Notes under the pieces: generated by a model
Told to the model about the DNA's origin: nothing
Database searches by the model: none
What the model saw: the letters and a program-made list of their open reading frames with translations, nothing else
In this document: positions 15,591 to 25,226 of the stretch, one piece after another
How the letters are laid out: each line of letters opens with the position of its first letter
Position numbering within the stretch: the stretch's first letter is position 1
DNA from: Planctomycetaceae bacterium
GTDB taxonomy: Bacteria > Planctomycetota > Planctomycetia > Pirellulales > UBA1268
DNA: 34,964 nucleotides
Direction: 5' to 3'
Assembly: GCA_947459185.1 (NCBI GenBank)
Contig: CANHCU010000031.1
Span: 1-34,964 of the forward strand
Program-made: the position numbers and the translations under genes

Positions 15591-16322
15591 ATGGACGCCG
15601 GTCTCTACCGTCGCGTGCTCCTCAAACTCTCGGGCGAGAGCTTCGCCCGTCAGGGTGAGCGCGGCATCTCGATGGAGGAGGTCCTCCACATCGCCCGGCA
15701 GACCGTCCAGGCGGCGGCCCGCGGCACGCAACTGGCCGTCGTCATCGGCGGCGGCAACATCCTGCGTGGGGCATCCTTCACCGCCGGCAATGCCGGCATC
15801 CAGGAGGCCACGGGGCACTCCATGGGCATGCTCGCCACGGTGATCAACGGGCTGGCCCTCCAGGATGCTATCGAGAGCCTCGGTGTGCAGACCCGTCTGA
15901 TGACCGCCATCCGCATGGAGGGCGTGGCCGAGCCCTACATCCGCCGCCGTGCCAAACGGCACCTGGAAAAGGGCAGGATCGTGATTCTGGCGGCCGGCAC
16001 CGGCAGCCCGTTCGTGACGACCGACACGGCGGCCGCCCAGCGGGCGCTCGAACTGGAGGCCGACATTCTCATGAAGGCCACCCGCGTGGACGGTGTCTAC
16101 TCCGACGATCCGGAGAAGAATCCGCATGCCATGCTCTATCGCGATCTCACCTACCAGCAGGTGCTGGAGCAGAATCTCCGCGTGATGGATGCCACCGCGA
16201 TCTCGCAGTGCATGGAGCACGCCATGCCGATCCTTGTCTTCAACTCACGGCGGGAAGGCAACATCGAGCGGGCCGTCTCGGGCGAACGAGTCGGCACGCT
16301 CGTGGGGGCCAGACGCGCATGA
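15591..16322 (+). CDS. pyrH: UMP kinase
   Basis: A 243-residue amino-acid-kinase-fold enzyme that phosphorylates UMP to UDP with ATP in pyrimidine nucleotide synthesis. The motifs are LKLSGESF (11-18), [10 protein letters not shown] (51-60), a [13 protein letters not shown] stretch and the [12 protein letters not shown] segment. The ATG at 15591 starts the homologous region; no ribosome binding site is seen. Its TGA overlaps the ATG of the downstream permease gene (ATGA). Unlike in many bacteria, frr does not follow directly but lies 5 kb further on. Confidence 0.96.
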   Translation: MDAGLYRRVLLKLSGESFARQGERGISMEEVLHIARQTVQAAARGTQLAVVIGGGNILRGASFTAGNAGIQEATGHSMGMLATVINGLALQDAIESLGVQTRLMTAIRMEGVAEPYIRRRAKRHLEKGRIVILAAGTGSPFVTTDTAAAQRALELEADILMKATRVDGVYSDDPEKNPHAMLYRDLTYQQVLEQNLRVMDATAISQCMEHAMPILVFNSRREGNIERAVSGERVGTLVGARRA

Positions 16323-18307
16323 GTCGGCCAACGTCTGCGCAGCAACTTGACGAGCACGCGCACCCGCAGCACCACTACGCCTGGTGGCTGATCATGTGCC
16401 TGTGTGGCGTCGACTATTTCAGCACGCTCGGCTACCAGCCGTCGATCGCATTCGAGGGGGCAGGCACCCTCGCCCCCGTCGCCACGCTGATCCTCGTGCT
16501 GGTCACGCTCTTCGGCGCGCTGCCTGTCTACCGGCATGTGGCTGGTGAAACCCCGGATGGCGTCGGCTCCATCGGCATGATCGAACGACTGTTTCACGGA
16601 TGGTGGAACAAGGTCGTGGTGCTCGTGCTCGTCGGCTTCGCAGCCACTGACTTCGTGATCACGAAAACGCTTTCCGCGGCCGACGCCGCGGCCCACCTGA
16701 TCAGCAACGCGTTCTATGCCGCGGAGGCACCTGCCTTCATGCAGGGGCAGATGTTCGTCACCATTGTCCTGCTCGTGCTGTTGGGCGGGATGTTTCTCAA
16801 GGGGTTCAGCGAGGTCATCGGGCTGGCGCTGGTGCTCGTCGTCGCCTACCTCGGCCTGACGGCCATCGTGGTCGGGGCGGGACTGTTTCATCTGGTCACC
16901 CATCCCGCCCTGCTCCAGCACTGGCTGGGGGAGATTACCAGCGGAAACTACCACCTGGCCCACGCGCCCATCAGCGGCAGCGGCCCGTGGGTCGCTTTGG
17001 GCATCGCCTGCATCGTGTTTCCGAAACTGGCGCTGGGCATGAGCGGCTTCGAGACCGGCGTACTGCAGATCCATCTCATGAAGGGCACGCCGGACGATCC
17101 GACGAATGCCGCGGCCCGGATCGCCAACACGCGGAAACTGCTCTTCACGGCCGCCATGATCATGTCTGTGTTTCTGGTTGGATCGTCGCTGGTCACCGGC
17201 ACCGACACCCTCATCCCGGCCGATGAACTCAGGCTCGAGCCGGTCAAGGGCAAGGCCATCGACCGGGCGCTGGCCTACATCGCCCATGGTGAGAGTCCGC
17301 ACGCAATCTGTCCGCTCTTCGGCCGCGTCTTCGGCTCGGCGTATGACATCAGCACGATTCTCATCCTCTGGTTTGCCGGCGCTTCGGCGATGGCGGGCCT
17401 GCTCAACATGGTGCCGAGGTATCTGCCGCGGTATGGCATGGCACCGGAGTGGGCGGCCGCCTATCGCCCCCTCGTCATGGCCTTCACGGTTATCAACCTG
17501 GTCGTCACCTGGGCCTTCCGGGCCAACGTCTCCGCGCAGGGCGGCGCCTATGCAACCGGCGTACTCGTGCTCATGACCAGCGCCGCCATCGCGACGCTCG
17601 TCGACATCGGCCACAAGCCGCTACCGGCGGATGGATCGGGTGTGTTCGGTCGCCGCGCGGCGCAGTGCTACTTTTTTCTTGTCTGCCTGGTGTTCATCTA
17701 TACCACGATCGCCAACATGATCGAACGGCCCGACGGCATCATCATCGCGTCGATCTTCATCGGCTGCGTGCTTGCCCTCTCGCTGGTGTCGCGGTTCTGG
17801 CGGTCCGAGGAACTCCGGCTCAAGGAGTTTCGCTTTGCCGACGACGCCGCCCGGATGCTCTGGACCGACATCTGTCTGGACGGCACGTTCCAGGTACTCG
17901 TGCCGCACCGCCCCGGCCAGCGGTCGCTGGCAGAGAAGGAAGCGGAGATCCGCCGCAAGCACCGCATCCCGCTGGGCGTGCCGATCGTGTTCCTCGAGGT
18001 GCACTACGGCGACACGAGCGAATTCGAGAACGCGCCGATCATCGGTGTGCGGCAGGAGGGGGATTTCTTCGTGATCACGGCGCACGACTGCGTGTCGGTG
18101 TCCCACACGATTGCGCAGCTGGCGATGGAGATGACCAAGAACGGTTCCCCGCTCGACATCGTGTTTGGTTGGAGCAAGGGCAACCGCCTCAATCTCGCGC
18201 TCGACTTCCTGCTCTTTGGCCGCGGCGACGTGCCCAATCGCGTGGTCGATCTGCTCGACGACGCCATCGCCGACCCCGACAAGCGACCGACGGTCATTGT
18301 CGGGTAG
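16319..18307 (+). CDS. APC-superfamily permease with soluble C-terminal domain
   Basis: A 662-residue membrane protein. After a His-rich cytoplasmic start ([11 protein letters not shown]), about twelve hydrophobic segments run from residue 22 to about 500; [20 protein letters not shown] near 30-49 resembles the first helix of amino-acid/cation permeases. A soluble region of about 160 residues follows ([13 protein letters not shown] to the end). The fold suggests an amino-acid or potassium symporter of the APC/KUP type; substrate cannot be chosen from sequence alone. The ATG overlaps the pyrH stop (ATGA), so the two are translationally coupled. It is convergent with the repeat protein gene, with only 30 bp between stops and no clear terminator. 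Confidence 0.75.
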   Translation: MSRPTSAQQLDEHAHPQHHYAWWLIMCLCGVDYFSTLGYQPSIAFEGAGTLAPVATLILVLVTLFGALPVYRHVAGETPDGVGSIGMIERLFHGWWNKVVVLVLVGFAATDFVITKTLSAADAAAHLISNAFYAAEAPAFMQGQMFVTIVLLVLLGGMFLKGFSEVIGLALVLVVAYLGLTAIVVGAGLFHLVTHPALLQHWLGEITSGNYHLAHAPISGSGPWVALGIACIVFPKLALGMSGFETGVLQIHLMKGTPDDPTNAAARIANTRKLLFTAAMIMSVFLVGSSLVTGTDTLIPADELRLEPVKGKAIDRALAYIAHGESPHAICPLFGRVFGSAYDISTILILWFAGASAMAGLLNMVPRYLPRYGMAPEWAAAYRPLVMAFTVINLVVTWAFRANVSAQGGAYATGVLVLMTSAAIATLVDIGHKPLPADGSGVFGRRAAQCYFFLVCLVFIYTTIANMIERPDGIIIASIFIGCVLALSLVSRFWRSEELRLKEFRFADDAARMLWTDICLDGTFQVLVPHRPGQRSLAEKEAEIRRKHRIPLGVPIVFLEVHYGDTSEFENAPIIGVRQEGDFFVITAHDCVSVSHTIAQLAMEMTKNGSPLDIVFGWSKGNRLNLALDFLLFGRGDVPNRVVDLLDDAIADPDKRPTVIVG

Positions 18308-18337
18308 CGGTTCGTGGATGCAGTCGTCCGGCGTCGG

Positions 18338-21142
18338 CTAGGCGAAGCTGACGTTCTGGAGCGAGACACCGTGCGTGTTCGTGCCCGACACGGTGACGGC
18401 GATCACGTTGTTCACGATCCGAACCGGACAGTTGATCGTCACGCCCTGCCACTGCAGCCCGATCTGCCCCATGCCGCCGTCCAGAAACTGACCGCCCGTC
18501 AGCGTCGCGGAGTTGCTCGCGGCGTTGACGCTGCGACCGAAGGCTGCGGCTGACGCCGAGATGGCCCGCAGCGACGTCGCAGATGCGACCGGCGGTGTCA
18601 GGGAGAGACTGTCTGAGACCGCGCCGGAGAGGCCCCAGCCGCTGTCGAAACGGATATTCGAAATGCTGATCGGGCCTGTGTCCGACGCATCTCCCACGAC
18701 GTTGATCGAGCAGGTGTTGTGCTCGACGCGGACGGAACCTTTGACGACCACGTCGCGCCACTGCAGGCCAATGTCACCCGTACCGCCGTCGAGGAACTGA
18801 TTGCGGACGAGCGTGCCGCTGTTCGACGCAGCATTCACCGGTCTCGCCTGTGCGGCCGGCGCCGCGGCCGACCCGTAGAGCGACACACGTTTCGCCGGGG
18901 CGGTCATGGCGGGTCTGGCCGAGAGGGTGCGGGACGGCGCACTTCCCGGGAATGCGATGCCGCTCAAGGTGATGGGACCGGCCTTGGCTCCTGGCGCGGA
19001 CCCTGTCGTGCCATTGTTGCTGACCTGGAGCACGTTGTTGACGATCACCAGACCGGTGCCGTCGCGAGTGACGGTTCGCCACTGCAGCGATGTCGCCGCC
19101 GCGGGTCCGCTCAGCACCTGCTTGTTTGTCTGGTTGACAGTGTTTGATTTCTTGGCGAATGCCGCATTGGGAACGAATGGGGGCGGGCCCACCGCGTTAG
19201 CAGGATTGACCGTCAGCGGAGGGAGCGTTGCCGGGGCGAGTCGCGGATCTCCAGCGGATGCCGCGGCGGAGCCGAAGACGACGTTCTGCACCGAGATGCC
19301 CGCGGCATTCGATCCTTCAGGCTGGATCGACAGAGAATTGTGAACGACCTGCACGCTGCCCTCGACCGACACGTTCGACCACTGCATGCCGATGTCGCCA
19401 AAGCCACCGTCGGCGAACTGGCTCTGTGAAACCAGTCCACTGTTGGTGGCCGAGTTGGCCTGGGACCGCGGCGTGCCAGGACTCGTCGGCACAGGAAGCG
19501 ATGGCGACACGGCGGTGCCCTGGGTGATGACAGCGGGCACTGATGACAGCACGCCGTCACTGGAGGTCTGCGAGGGGGTGAACGCCGGCGGCGACGCCGA
19601 GAAGGAGACGTCAGCGACGGTGATCAGACCCTGGTTGCTGTTCTCGGGCTGAACGGAGAGCGAGTTATAAGTCACCTCGACGCTGCCACTGACATGCACT
19701 GTCTGCCACTGCATTCCGATGTCACCGAACCCGCCGTCGGCGAACTGGCTGCTCGTGATCCGCCCGCTGTTGGTGGCGGCATTGCCCGGGCTGCTCCCGG
19801 TCGTGGTCCCGGCCGTACCGCTCGACGCCACGGGCGGGACCGACCCGTTGGGGTTCGCCTGCACAAGGCCCGCTTGGGCCGGAAGTCCGAACTCCTTCTG
19901 GCCGGTCGTGATGGAGCCGACGTTGTTGACTCCCGGCTGGATCTGCAGGCCATTGTGTTGCGTGGCCACCCGTCCGCCCACCGTCACATTGGACCACTGC
20001 AATCCGATGTCGCCAAAGCCGCCGTCGGCCAGCTGACTGGAGACGACGGCACCGGTGTTCGTGGCCGTGACAGGCGCGAAGAAGGTCAGCCGGATGGCCC
20101 CCGTCGCCTGCGGCCGCTTCGAGAGCATGAGCCGGTAGGGACCGCCGATCGATTGGATCACGGTCTTGGGCGGAATGCCCCTACCGGTGACCAGCATGCC
20201 GGGGTATAGCATGCTGGTGGGCGGAGCCGCGCCGGCGGGGCCCCTGGCGAACGTCACCAGCCGCGTCGTGGCCGTGAGCCTTCCGACGAGGATCGGGGGC
20301 CCGACAGACTTGGGGCCCGTCGTCGGCTGGATCAGCAGCCGCTCCGCGCCGACATCGATCGAGCCACCCACCTTCACGGTCCGCAGCTGCAGGCCGATGT
20401 CGCCAAAGCCACCGTCGGCGAACTGGCTGTCACGGATGGTGCCGGTGTTGACCGGCATGGCCTGCAAGGCCGGCGAGAACGGCACGGTGATGGGCGCGAC
20501 TGGCACGCTCGGCGACCCAAGAGTGGTTCGCGACACGATCGACAGGTCGCCGCCGACGGAGAGTCCGCTGGCCTGAATGCCGATCGGACCGAAGCCGCCG
20601 TCGTTGAACTGGCTGGAGGCGATGATGCCGGTATTGGTCACGACCCCAGGTGTGCCCGGCGGCACCTGCTGAGGCAGCAGGTTCGCGCCGCTCACAGGCA
20701 CAGGCTGCGTGCCCCCTGCAGATGGCTTCCCAATACTCTCGTCCACAACATCGACCCGCAGGCCGCCGTTGGGGAGGGTCACGTTCTGCAGTTGCAGTCC
20801 CACCGTGGTGAAACCGCCGACGTTCACCTGACTCCCGCTGATCAGCCCCGTGTTCACCGGCGTCTGTGGATAGCTGTAGTCGATGGGCGGAGTGGGCGGG
20901 GTGCCGATATTGTTCGGAGCCGTCAGCTGCAGCGATGCGACGTTCTTCGTCGTGACGTCGAGCAGTTGGGTTCCCAGCAGCGCATAGCCGTAGGGCTGGA
21001 ACTGACTGGCGACGATGGAGCCCGCGTTGGGGTCCACCGGTGCCGCGGCCAGAGCCAGCCGCGGTTCCAATTGCTCCGCCTGCACCAGCCGGCGACGGCT
21101 GTTTCGCGTGTCGCGTCGGTGGTGGTCGGCTCGTGTGGGCAT
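18338..21142 (-). CDS. Large exported repeat protein with LEPR-type N-terminus
   Basis: A 934-residue protein of unknown function. The N-terminus is Arg-rich (residues 9-18), followed by QLEPRLALAA (24-33), the LEPR motif that marks many planctomycete surface proteins. The rest is about ten irregular repeats starting near residues 39, 97, 170, 232, 362, 458, 567, 670 (degenerate), 774 and 877. The core is NSGxxxxSQFADGGFGDIGLQW, then alternating strands VxVxGSVxVxHNxLSIxP and GxIxxxNVxF, separated by Pro/Ser/Thr/Ala-rich linkers. The alternation suggests a beta-solenoid. Residues 288-356 insert a different module (see findings). No C-terminal anchor is seen. It is opposite in strand to its neighbours and splits pyrH from frr. 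Confidence 0.82.
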   Translation of the reverse strand: MPTRADHHRRDTRNSRRRLVQAEQLEPRLALAAAPVDPNAGSIVASQFQPYGYALLGTQLLDVTTKNVASLQLTAPNNIGTPPTPPIDYSYPQTPVNTGLISGSQVNVGGFTTVGLQLQNVTLPNGGLRVDVVDESIGKPSAGGTQPVPVSGANLLPQQVPPGTPGVVTNTGIIASSQFNDGGFGPIGIQASGLSVGGDLSIVSRTTLGSPSVPVAPITVPFSPALQAMPVNTGTIRDSQFADGGFGDIGLQLRTVKVGGSIDVGAERLLIQPTTGPKSVGPPILVGRLTATTRLVTFARGPAGAAPPTSMLYPGMLVTGRGIPPKTVIQSIGGPYRLMLSKRPQATGAIRLTFFAPVTATNTGAVVSSQLADGGFGDIGLQWSNVTVGGRVATQHNGLQIQPGVNNVGSITTGQKEFGLPAQAGLVQANPNGSVPPVASSGTAGTTTGSSPGNAATNSGRITSSQFADGGFGDIGMQWQTVHVSGSVEVTYNSLSVQPENSNQGLITVADVSFSASPPAFTPSQTSSDGVLSSVPAVITQGTAVSPSLPVPTSPGTPRSQANSATNSGLVSQSQFADGGFGDIGMQWSNVSVEGSVQVVHNSLSIQPEGSNAAGISVQNVVFGSAAASAGDPRLAPATLPPLTVNPANAVGPPPFVPNAAFAKKSNTVNQTNKQVLSGPAAATSLQWRTVTRDGTGLVIVNNVLQVSNNGTTGSAPGAKAGPITLSGIAFPGSAPSRTLSARPAMTAPAKRVSLYGSAAAPAAQARPVNAASNSGTLVRNQFLDGGTGDIGLQWRDVVVKGSVRVEHNTCSINVVGDASDTGPISISNIRFDSGWGLSGAVSDSLSLTPPVASATSLRAISASAAAFGRSVNAASNSATLTGGQFLDGGMGQIGLQWQGVTINCPVRIVNNVIAVTVSGTNTHGVSLQNVSFA

Positions 21143-21348
21143 GGGCTATCCCGCAGGCTAGTCCGCGCGGATGACGACCGCAAACGCTGACCGCACCATG
21201 CCATTCATACGGGTCCCACGGGCACGGTGTTCGCCAAACGACCAGCGGCCCCGCGGCCTCGCTTGCTTCCCGGGGGATCATCCTGCCAGAATTGGGATTC
21301 TCGGCGATCGTGCCGAGTGAGATGCCACTTTGAGGAGGAAGAGTCCCC
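21143..21348. other. Divergent gap between the repeat protein gene and frr
   Basis: This 206 bp region should hold promoters for both flanking genes. CTCGGC (21300-21305) pairs with GCCGAG (21312-21317) around GATCGT, and GAGGAGG (about 21332-21338) is a strong ribosome binding site for frr. No clear -35/-10 pair was recognised. Confidence 0.4.
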
Positions 21349-21909
21349 ATGCCGGCCGACGATATTCTGCTCGATGCTGAAGAACGGATGGAGAAGGCCG
21401 TGGACGTGTTCCGCCACGCCCTCACCGGCATCCGCACGGGTCGGGCCAACCCCGGTCTCGTCGACACGCTGCGGGTCGAGGTGTATGGATCGCCGACTCC
21501 GATCAAGGCACTGGCCAGCGTTGGCGCCCCCGAGCCCAACCAGATCGTCGTCCGCCCCTTCGACCCCGGCACCATCAAGGACATCGAAAAAGCGATTCAG
21601 GCCAGCGATCTGGGCCTCAATCCGCAGAGCGATGGCCGCGTCATCCGCATCACCATCCCGGCCCTCTCCACCGACGTGCGACGGAAGATGACCGCCCGCA
21701 TCAAGGAGCTGGGCGAAGAGTCCCGCGTGGCGATCCGCAACGTCCGCCGCGACGCCAACAAGGCAGCCGACACCGAGAAGACCGACGGCACCCTCACCGA
21801 GGACGACTGCGACTCCACCAAGGAGGAGGTGCAGGAGCTGACCAAGAAGTACGAGGCCAAGGTGGGCGACCTCGCAAAGTCCAAGGAAGCGGAAGTGATG
21901 GAGCAGTGA
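21349..21909 (+). CDS. frr: Ribosome recycling factor
   Basis: A 186-residue cytoplasmic protein that splits post-termination ribosomes together with EF-G. Helix 1 carries RMEKAVDVFRHALTGIRTGRANPGL (about 13-37), then the beta domain with VYGSPTPIKALASV and IRITIPALSTDVRRKM, and a long C-terminal helical stretch. Length matches the family (about 185). A GAGGAGG ribosome binding site precedes the ATG. It is separated from its usual neighbour pyrH by two unrelated genes. The ABC cluster starts 61 bp downstream. Confidence 0.97.
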   Translation: MPADDILLDAEERMEKAVDVFRHALTGIRTGRANPGLVDTLRVEVYGSPTPIKALASVGAPEPNQIVVRPFDPGTIKDIEKAIQASDLGLNPQSDGRVIRITIPALSTDVRRKMTARIKELGEESRVAIRNVRRDANKAADTEKTDGTLTEDDCDSTKEEVQELTKKYEAKVGDLAKSKEAEVMEQ

Positions 21910-21931
21910 GTGGCTGAATCGGTCCGCCCCT

Positions 21932-21963
21932 CGGCAGGATGCAGCACCCCCGGCAGGATGCAG
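21932..21963. repeat. Tandem 13 bp repeat between frr and the ABC cluster
   Basis: CGGCAGGATGCAG occurs at 21932-21944 and 21951-21963, a 19 bp period. The core GGCAGGATGC also occurs twice in the family B element at 11110-11238. The second copy ends 7 bases before the GTG start of the next gene. Confidence 0.55.
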
Positions 21964-21970
21964 ATTCATA

Positions 21971-23005
21971 GTGGGCGATCCCATTCGAGATGATCTCGTG
22001 CGCGACGATCTCCCCGTGCGGCTCGATGGCGTTGTAAAACGCTACGGCAGCCGCACGGTGCTCGATGGCGTTTCGCTCGAGGTCACGCCCGGCGTGACCG
22101 GACTCGTGGGCCCCAACGGTGCCGGCAAGAGCACGCTCGTGCGATCGATCCTGGGGCTCGTCCGGCTGGTCGCGGGGAACGTCCGCGTGTTCGGCCTTGA
22201 TCCTGCCCTGGAGCCGCGGCGGGTGCGGTCGCTGCTGGGCGTCGTGCCCGAAGACGAATGCGCCGTGCCAGGGCTCTCCGGTGTCGAGATGGTGCGGTAT
22301 GCCGCGCGGCTGTGCGGACTGCCTGGCACCGAGAGCCTGCGCAGAGCCCATGAGGTGCTCGATTGGTGCGACGCCGGGCAGGAACGGTATCGGCCCGTGG
22401 AAACTCTCTCGGTCGGCACACGGCAGAAGGTGGCCTTCGCCGCGGCGATCGTCCACGATCCGCGGATGGTGATCCTCGATGAGCCGACCAACGGCCTCGA
22501 TCCGCTCGAGCGGCGGGCGATGCTCGGCCGGCTGGTCACCCTCGCCCGCGACCACGGCAAGACGGTGCTGGTCTCCACGCACGTGCTCCCCGACGTGCAG
22601 TCGATCTGCGATCGCGTGATCGTGCTCGCCCGCGGCCGTGTGCGGCTCACCGGTTCGATCGACGAACTCACCCGGCCCGCCACACCCTCGCATCGCCTCG
22701 AAGGCGACGGCCCGCTGGCTGAACTCGCGAGGCTGCTCAACGCCCGCGGCCTGCCGGCCCGGCTGGCCGACGACGAAGATGACGAGACTAGTGCGGCCGG
22801 GGCGATCCTGATCGAACCGCCCGGGCCTGCGCGGCTCAGCCTGGTCTGGGAGGCCGCCCGGGATGCCGGGGTGGTCATCCGGTCGCTGGAGCCGGCCCAC
22901 AGGCCGCTGGAGGAGGTCTTCGTGCAGACGCTTCGCGACGCCGAAACTGCCGATGTGACCAGCGACGAATCGGTCAGTCGGGAGGAGAGCCATGCCGCTC
23001 CATGA
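21971..23005 (+). CDS. ABC transporter ATP-binding protein (pair 1)
   Basis: A 344-residue cytoplasmic ATPase of the ABC-2 exporter type. Walker A is GPNGAGKST (47-55), the signature is the variant LSVGTRQKV (146-154), Walker B is MVILDE (166-171) and the switch His is H204. After the ATPase domain (to about 235) a C-terminal domain of about 110 residues has the layout seen in NatA/CcmA-like subunits, ending in an acidic tail. The GTG at 21971 is the start; no good ribosome binding site is visible. It overlaps the permease gene by 14 bp and should form a complex with it. Substrate unknown. Confidence 0.9.
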   Translation: MGDPIRDDLVRDDLPVRLDGVVKRYGSRTVLDGVSLEVTPGVTGLVGPNGAGKSTLVRSILGLVRLVAGNVRVFGLDPALEPRRVRSLLGVVPEDECAVPGLSGVEMVRYAARLCGLPGTESLRRAHEVLDWCDAGQERYRPVETLSVGTRQKVAFAAAIVHDPRMVILDEPTNGLDPLERRAMLGRLVTLARDHGKTVLVSTHVLPDVQSICDRVIVLARGRVRLTGSIDELTRPATPSHRLEGDGPLAELARLLNARGLPARLADDEDDETSAAGAILIEPPGPARLSLVWEAARDAGVVIRSLEPAHRPLEEVFVQTLRDAETADVTSDESVSREESHAAP

Positions 23006-24218
23006 TGTCGGCTATCGGCCGTGGCAGGGTGAACGGCTCGGCTCCGGCTCGGCCATCGGCGTGATTGCGCTGACCGGCATCAAGCTGGCATGGACGAGCC
23101 GCTGGCTCCGCCGCATGGTGTTCTTCGCGTGGAGCCCCGCGCTCGTGTTCGCGATGAGCTTCTTCGCATTCGAGCAGGCGATCGACGAGGGCCGACTGGC
23201 AAACATGCGGGACGCCGCCCGTGCCGGCCGCAATCTCGACGGCGTGGGGATGCTGGGCACGGTGCTGGCCGACACGTTGGGCAGGACGCCGGGACACGCC
23301 GCAGGCACGCGGGCCGTGCGGCGCGAGGGCGGCCCCCCCGAGAACCCGAAGGTCGATGTCGCCGAAACGCGGCGGGTTGTCTGGTCGCGGCTGCTGCTGG
23401 CCTTCATGCGGGTGCCGCAGGCGCTGCTGTTGGCCGGCGTCATCGGGCTGGTCGCACCGTCGCTGGTGTCGCGTGATCTCCGGGCAAAGGCATGGCTCGT
23501 CTACTTCACCCGGCCTGTTGGGCGGGTCGAATATATCCTCGGCAAGGCGGCCATCCTCGGCGTGCTCGTCGCTGCCATCACGGTGCTGCCAGCGTTGGCA
23601 CTGTGGCTGATGGGGGTGCTGGTCAGTCCGAGCGTGTGGGTGGCCGTTGACACCTGGGACCTGCCGCTGAAGGCGGTCGCGGCGAGCGTCGTGCTGGCCG
23701 TGCCGACGGTGCTCCTGGCGCTCGCCTACTCCTCGGCCACGGCGGAGAGCAGGATCGCAAGCTTTGCCTGGTTTGCGACGTGGGCGGCCTGCTGGATCGC
23801 CCACTCGACGCTCACCACCGCAGACATGGTGGCCGCCTCCCGACAGTCCGAAACGACTGTTGCGGCGGGGAGCGGCCAGCGTGAGGGCCGGACGGGATCC
23901 TGGGTCGAAGACCCCTTCGGTGATCTTGAAGAAGATGCCTCCCGGGTGGAGCGGCGATCGTCGTCGTCCGCCCGATCCTCCGAGAATGGTCTGCCGCGTC
24001 GGTTTCGCTGGCTGGCAAAGGCCGCCGGCATGGACCCCTCGATCGATCGCTGGGCCTGGCTTTCGCCTTATCATGCGCTGGGTGTCATGCAGGCCTGGAT
24101 CTTTGGCATCGAAACAAGACCTCAGGCGGTCGTGCCGTCGCTCGTGTCGCTGGCGATCGTGTCGCTCGTTGCCTTGATCGTGCTGTTGAACAGGATCGAC
24201 GCCCCGACCCGAGTCTGA
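22992..24218 (+). CDS. ABC-2 type permease (pair 1)
   Basis: A 408-residue membrane protein with about six hydrophobic segments: one near 45-60, a group at about 130-255, and one at the C-terminus near 380-400. The segment APSLVSRDLRAKAWLVYFTRPVGRVEYILGK around 155-185 is the typical ABC-2 permease stretch where older components are recycled into 'fixed' cytoplasmic loops. A polar Ser/Arg/Glu-rich loop (about 285-335) separates the last helix. It overlaps the upstream ATPase gene and is its presumed partner. The next ATPase gene begins 57 bp further. Confidence 0.8.
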   Translation: MPLHDVGYRPWQGERLGSGSAIGVIALTGIKLAWTSRWLRRMVFFAWSPALVFAMSFFAFEQAIDEGRLANMRDAARAGRNLDGVGMLGTVLADTLGRTPGHAAGTRAVRREGGPPENPKVDVAETRRVVWSRLLLAFMRVPQALLLAGVIGLVAPSLVSRDLRAKAWLVYFTRPVGRVEYILGKAAILGVLVAAITVLPALALWLMGVLVSPSVWVAVDTWDLPLKAVAASVVLAVPTVLLALAYSSATAESRIASFAWFATWAACWIAHSTLTTADMVAASRQSETTVAAGSGQREGRTGSWVEDPFGDLEEDASRVERRSSSSARSSENGLPRRFRWLAKAAGMDPSIDRWAWLSPYHALGVMQAWIFGIETRPQAVVPSLVSLAIVSLVALIVLLNRIDAPTRV

Positions 24219-24275
24219 ATCGTTCAAAGCCCGACGCCCGCCCGCTCTCGTACCCTCATCCTTCCCGACACATCC

Positions 24276-25226
24276 ATGCTCTCCCTCACGCACGTCACCA
24301 AAGTCTTCGGGTCGGTGATCGGCGTCAACGACGTGACGGTGGAGTTGGGGGCTGGGGCCCACGGCCTACTCGGCCCCAACGGCGCCGGCAAGACAACGCT
24401 CCTGGGACTCATCACGGGCCAACTCCGGCCCACCATGGGGCAGATCCGCGTGTTTGGCGAACATCCGTTTGCCAATCCGCGGGTGCTGCGACGGATCGGG
24501 TTTTGTCCGGCCGCCGATCTCCTGGAACGACGGGCGACACCGCGCGAGTGGGTTCGGTATCTCGTGCAGCTCTCTGGCTTCCGACGGGACGCCGCAGCCG
24601 AGCGGGCGGATCGCGAACTCGACCGCGTGGGACTGGGCGAGGCGATGGACCGCCCGCTGTCCACGCTCTCCAAGGGGATGCGGCAGCGGGCGAAACTGGC
24701 AGGAGCCATGGCGCACGACCCCGATCTCCTCGTGCTCGACGAGCCGTTCGACGGACTGGATCCGGTGGCGCGGCATGACCTCGTCGGTCTCGTGCGGCGC
24801 TGGGCGGTGTCGGCCGATACCGCGGAAGTGCCGCGGACGCTCATCGTGGCCAGCCACCTGCTCCACGAGGTGGAGGCCCTGCATGCGGGACTGGCCGTGA
24901 TCCTGGGCGGCCGGCTCGTCGCCAGCGGCACGGCTGGCGAAATTCGCGACATGGTGGACGCCATGCCCGCGGAGATTCGGATTCGGTGTGACACGCCCCG
25001 GCGGCTGGCGGAGCTGGTCTGCAGCACGGACGGCGCGGAGGGCTTGCGGTTCGAAGGAGACGACCTTCTCGTGGTGGCCACCCGGCAGCCGCGGGCTCTG
25101 GCCGAGCGAATCGCCTCCGTCGCGGTCGAGGAACGACTCGCCATCGGGGAGGTCGCGGCCGGCGACCGGTCGCTCGAGGGCATCTTCGGCCGACTGGTGC
25201 GGCTCCATCGGGGAGTAGGATCATGA
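24276..25226 (+). CDS. ABC transporter ATP-binding protein (pair 2)
   Basis: A 316-residue ATPase. Walker A is GPNGAGKTT (33-41), the signature is LSKGMRQR (131-138) and Walker B is LLVLDE (151-156), followed by the EPFDGLDP D-loop. The switch His lies in ASHLLHE. A C-terminal domain of about 100 residues follows. The stop overlaps the next permease ATG (ATGA at 25223-25226), which indicates translational coupling with that permease. The 57 bp gap upstream has no evident terminator or ribosome binding site. Confidence 0.92.
   Translation: MLSLTHVTKVFGSVIGVNDVTVELGAGAHGLLGPNGAGKTTLLGLITGQLRPTMGQIRVFGEHPFANPRVLRRIGFCPAADLLERRATPREWVRYLVQLSGFRRDAAAERADRELDRVGLGEAMDRPLSTLSKGMRQRAKLAGAMAHDPDLLVLDEPFDGLDPVARHDLVGLVRRWAVSADTAEVPRTLIVASHLLHEVEALHAGLAVILGGRLVASGTAGEIRDMVDAMPAEIRIRCDTPRRLAELVCSTDGAEGLRFEGDDLLVVATRQPRALAERIASVAVEERLAIGEVAAGDRSLEGIFGRLVRLHRGVGS

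Noticed and set aside
20430-21584. Minus-strand frame of 384 codons spanning the repeat protein start and frr
   Set aside because: It overlaps frr antisense and the repeat protein in another frame; the repeat protein frame has the clear periodic pattern.
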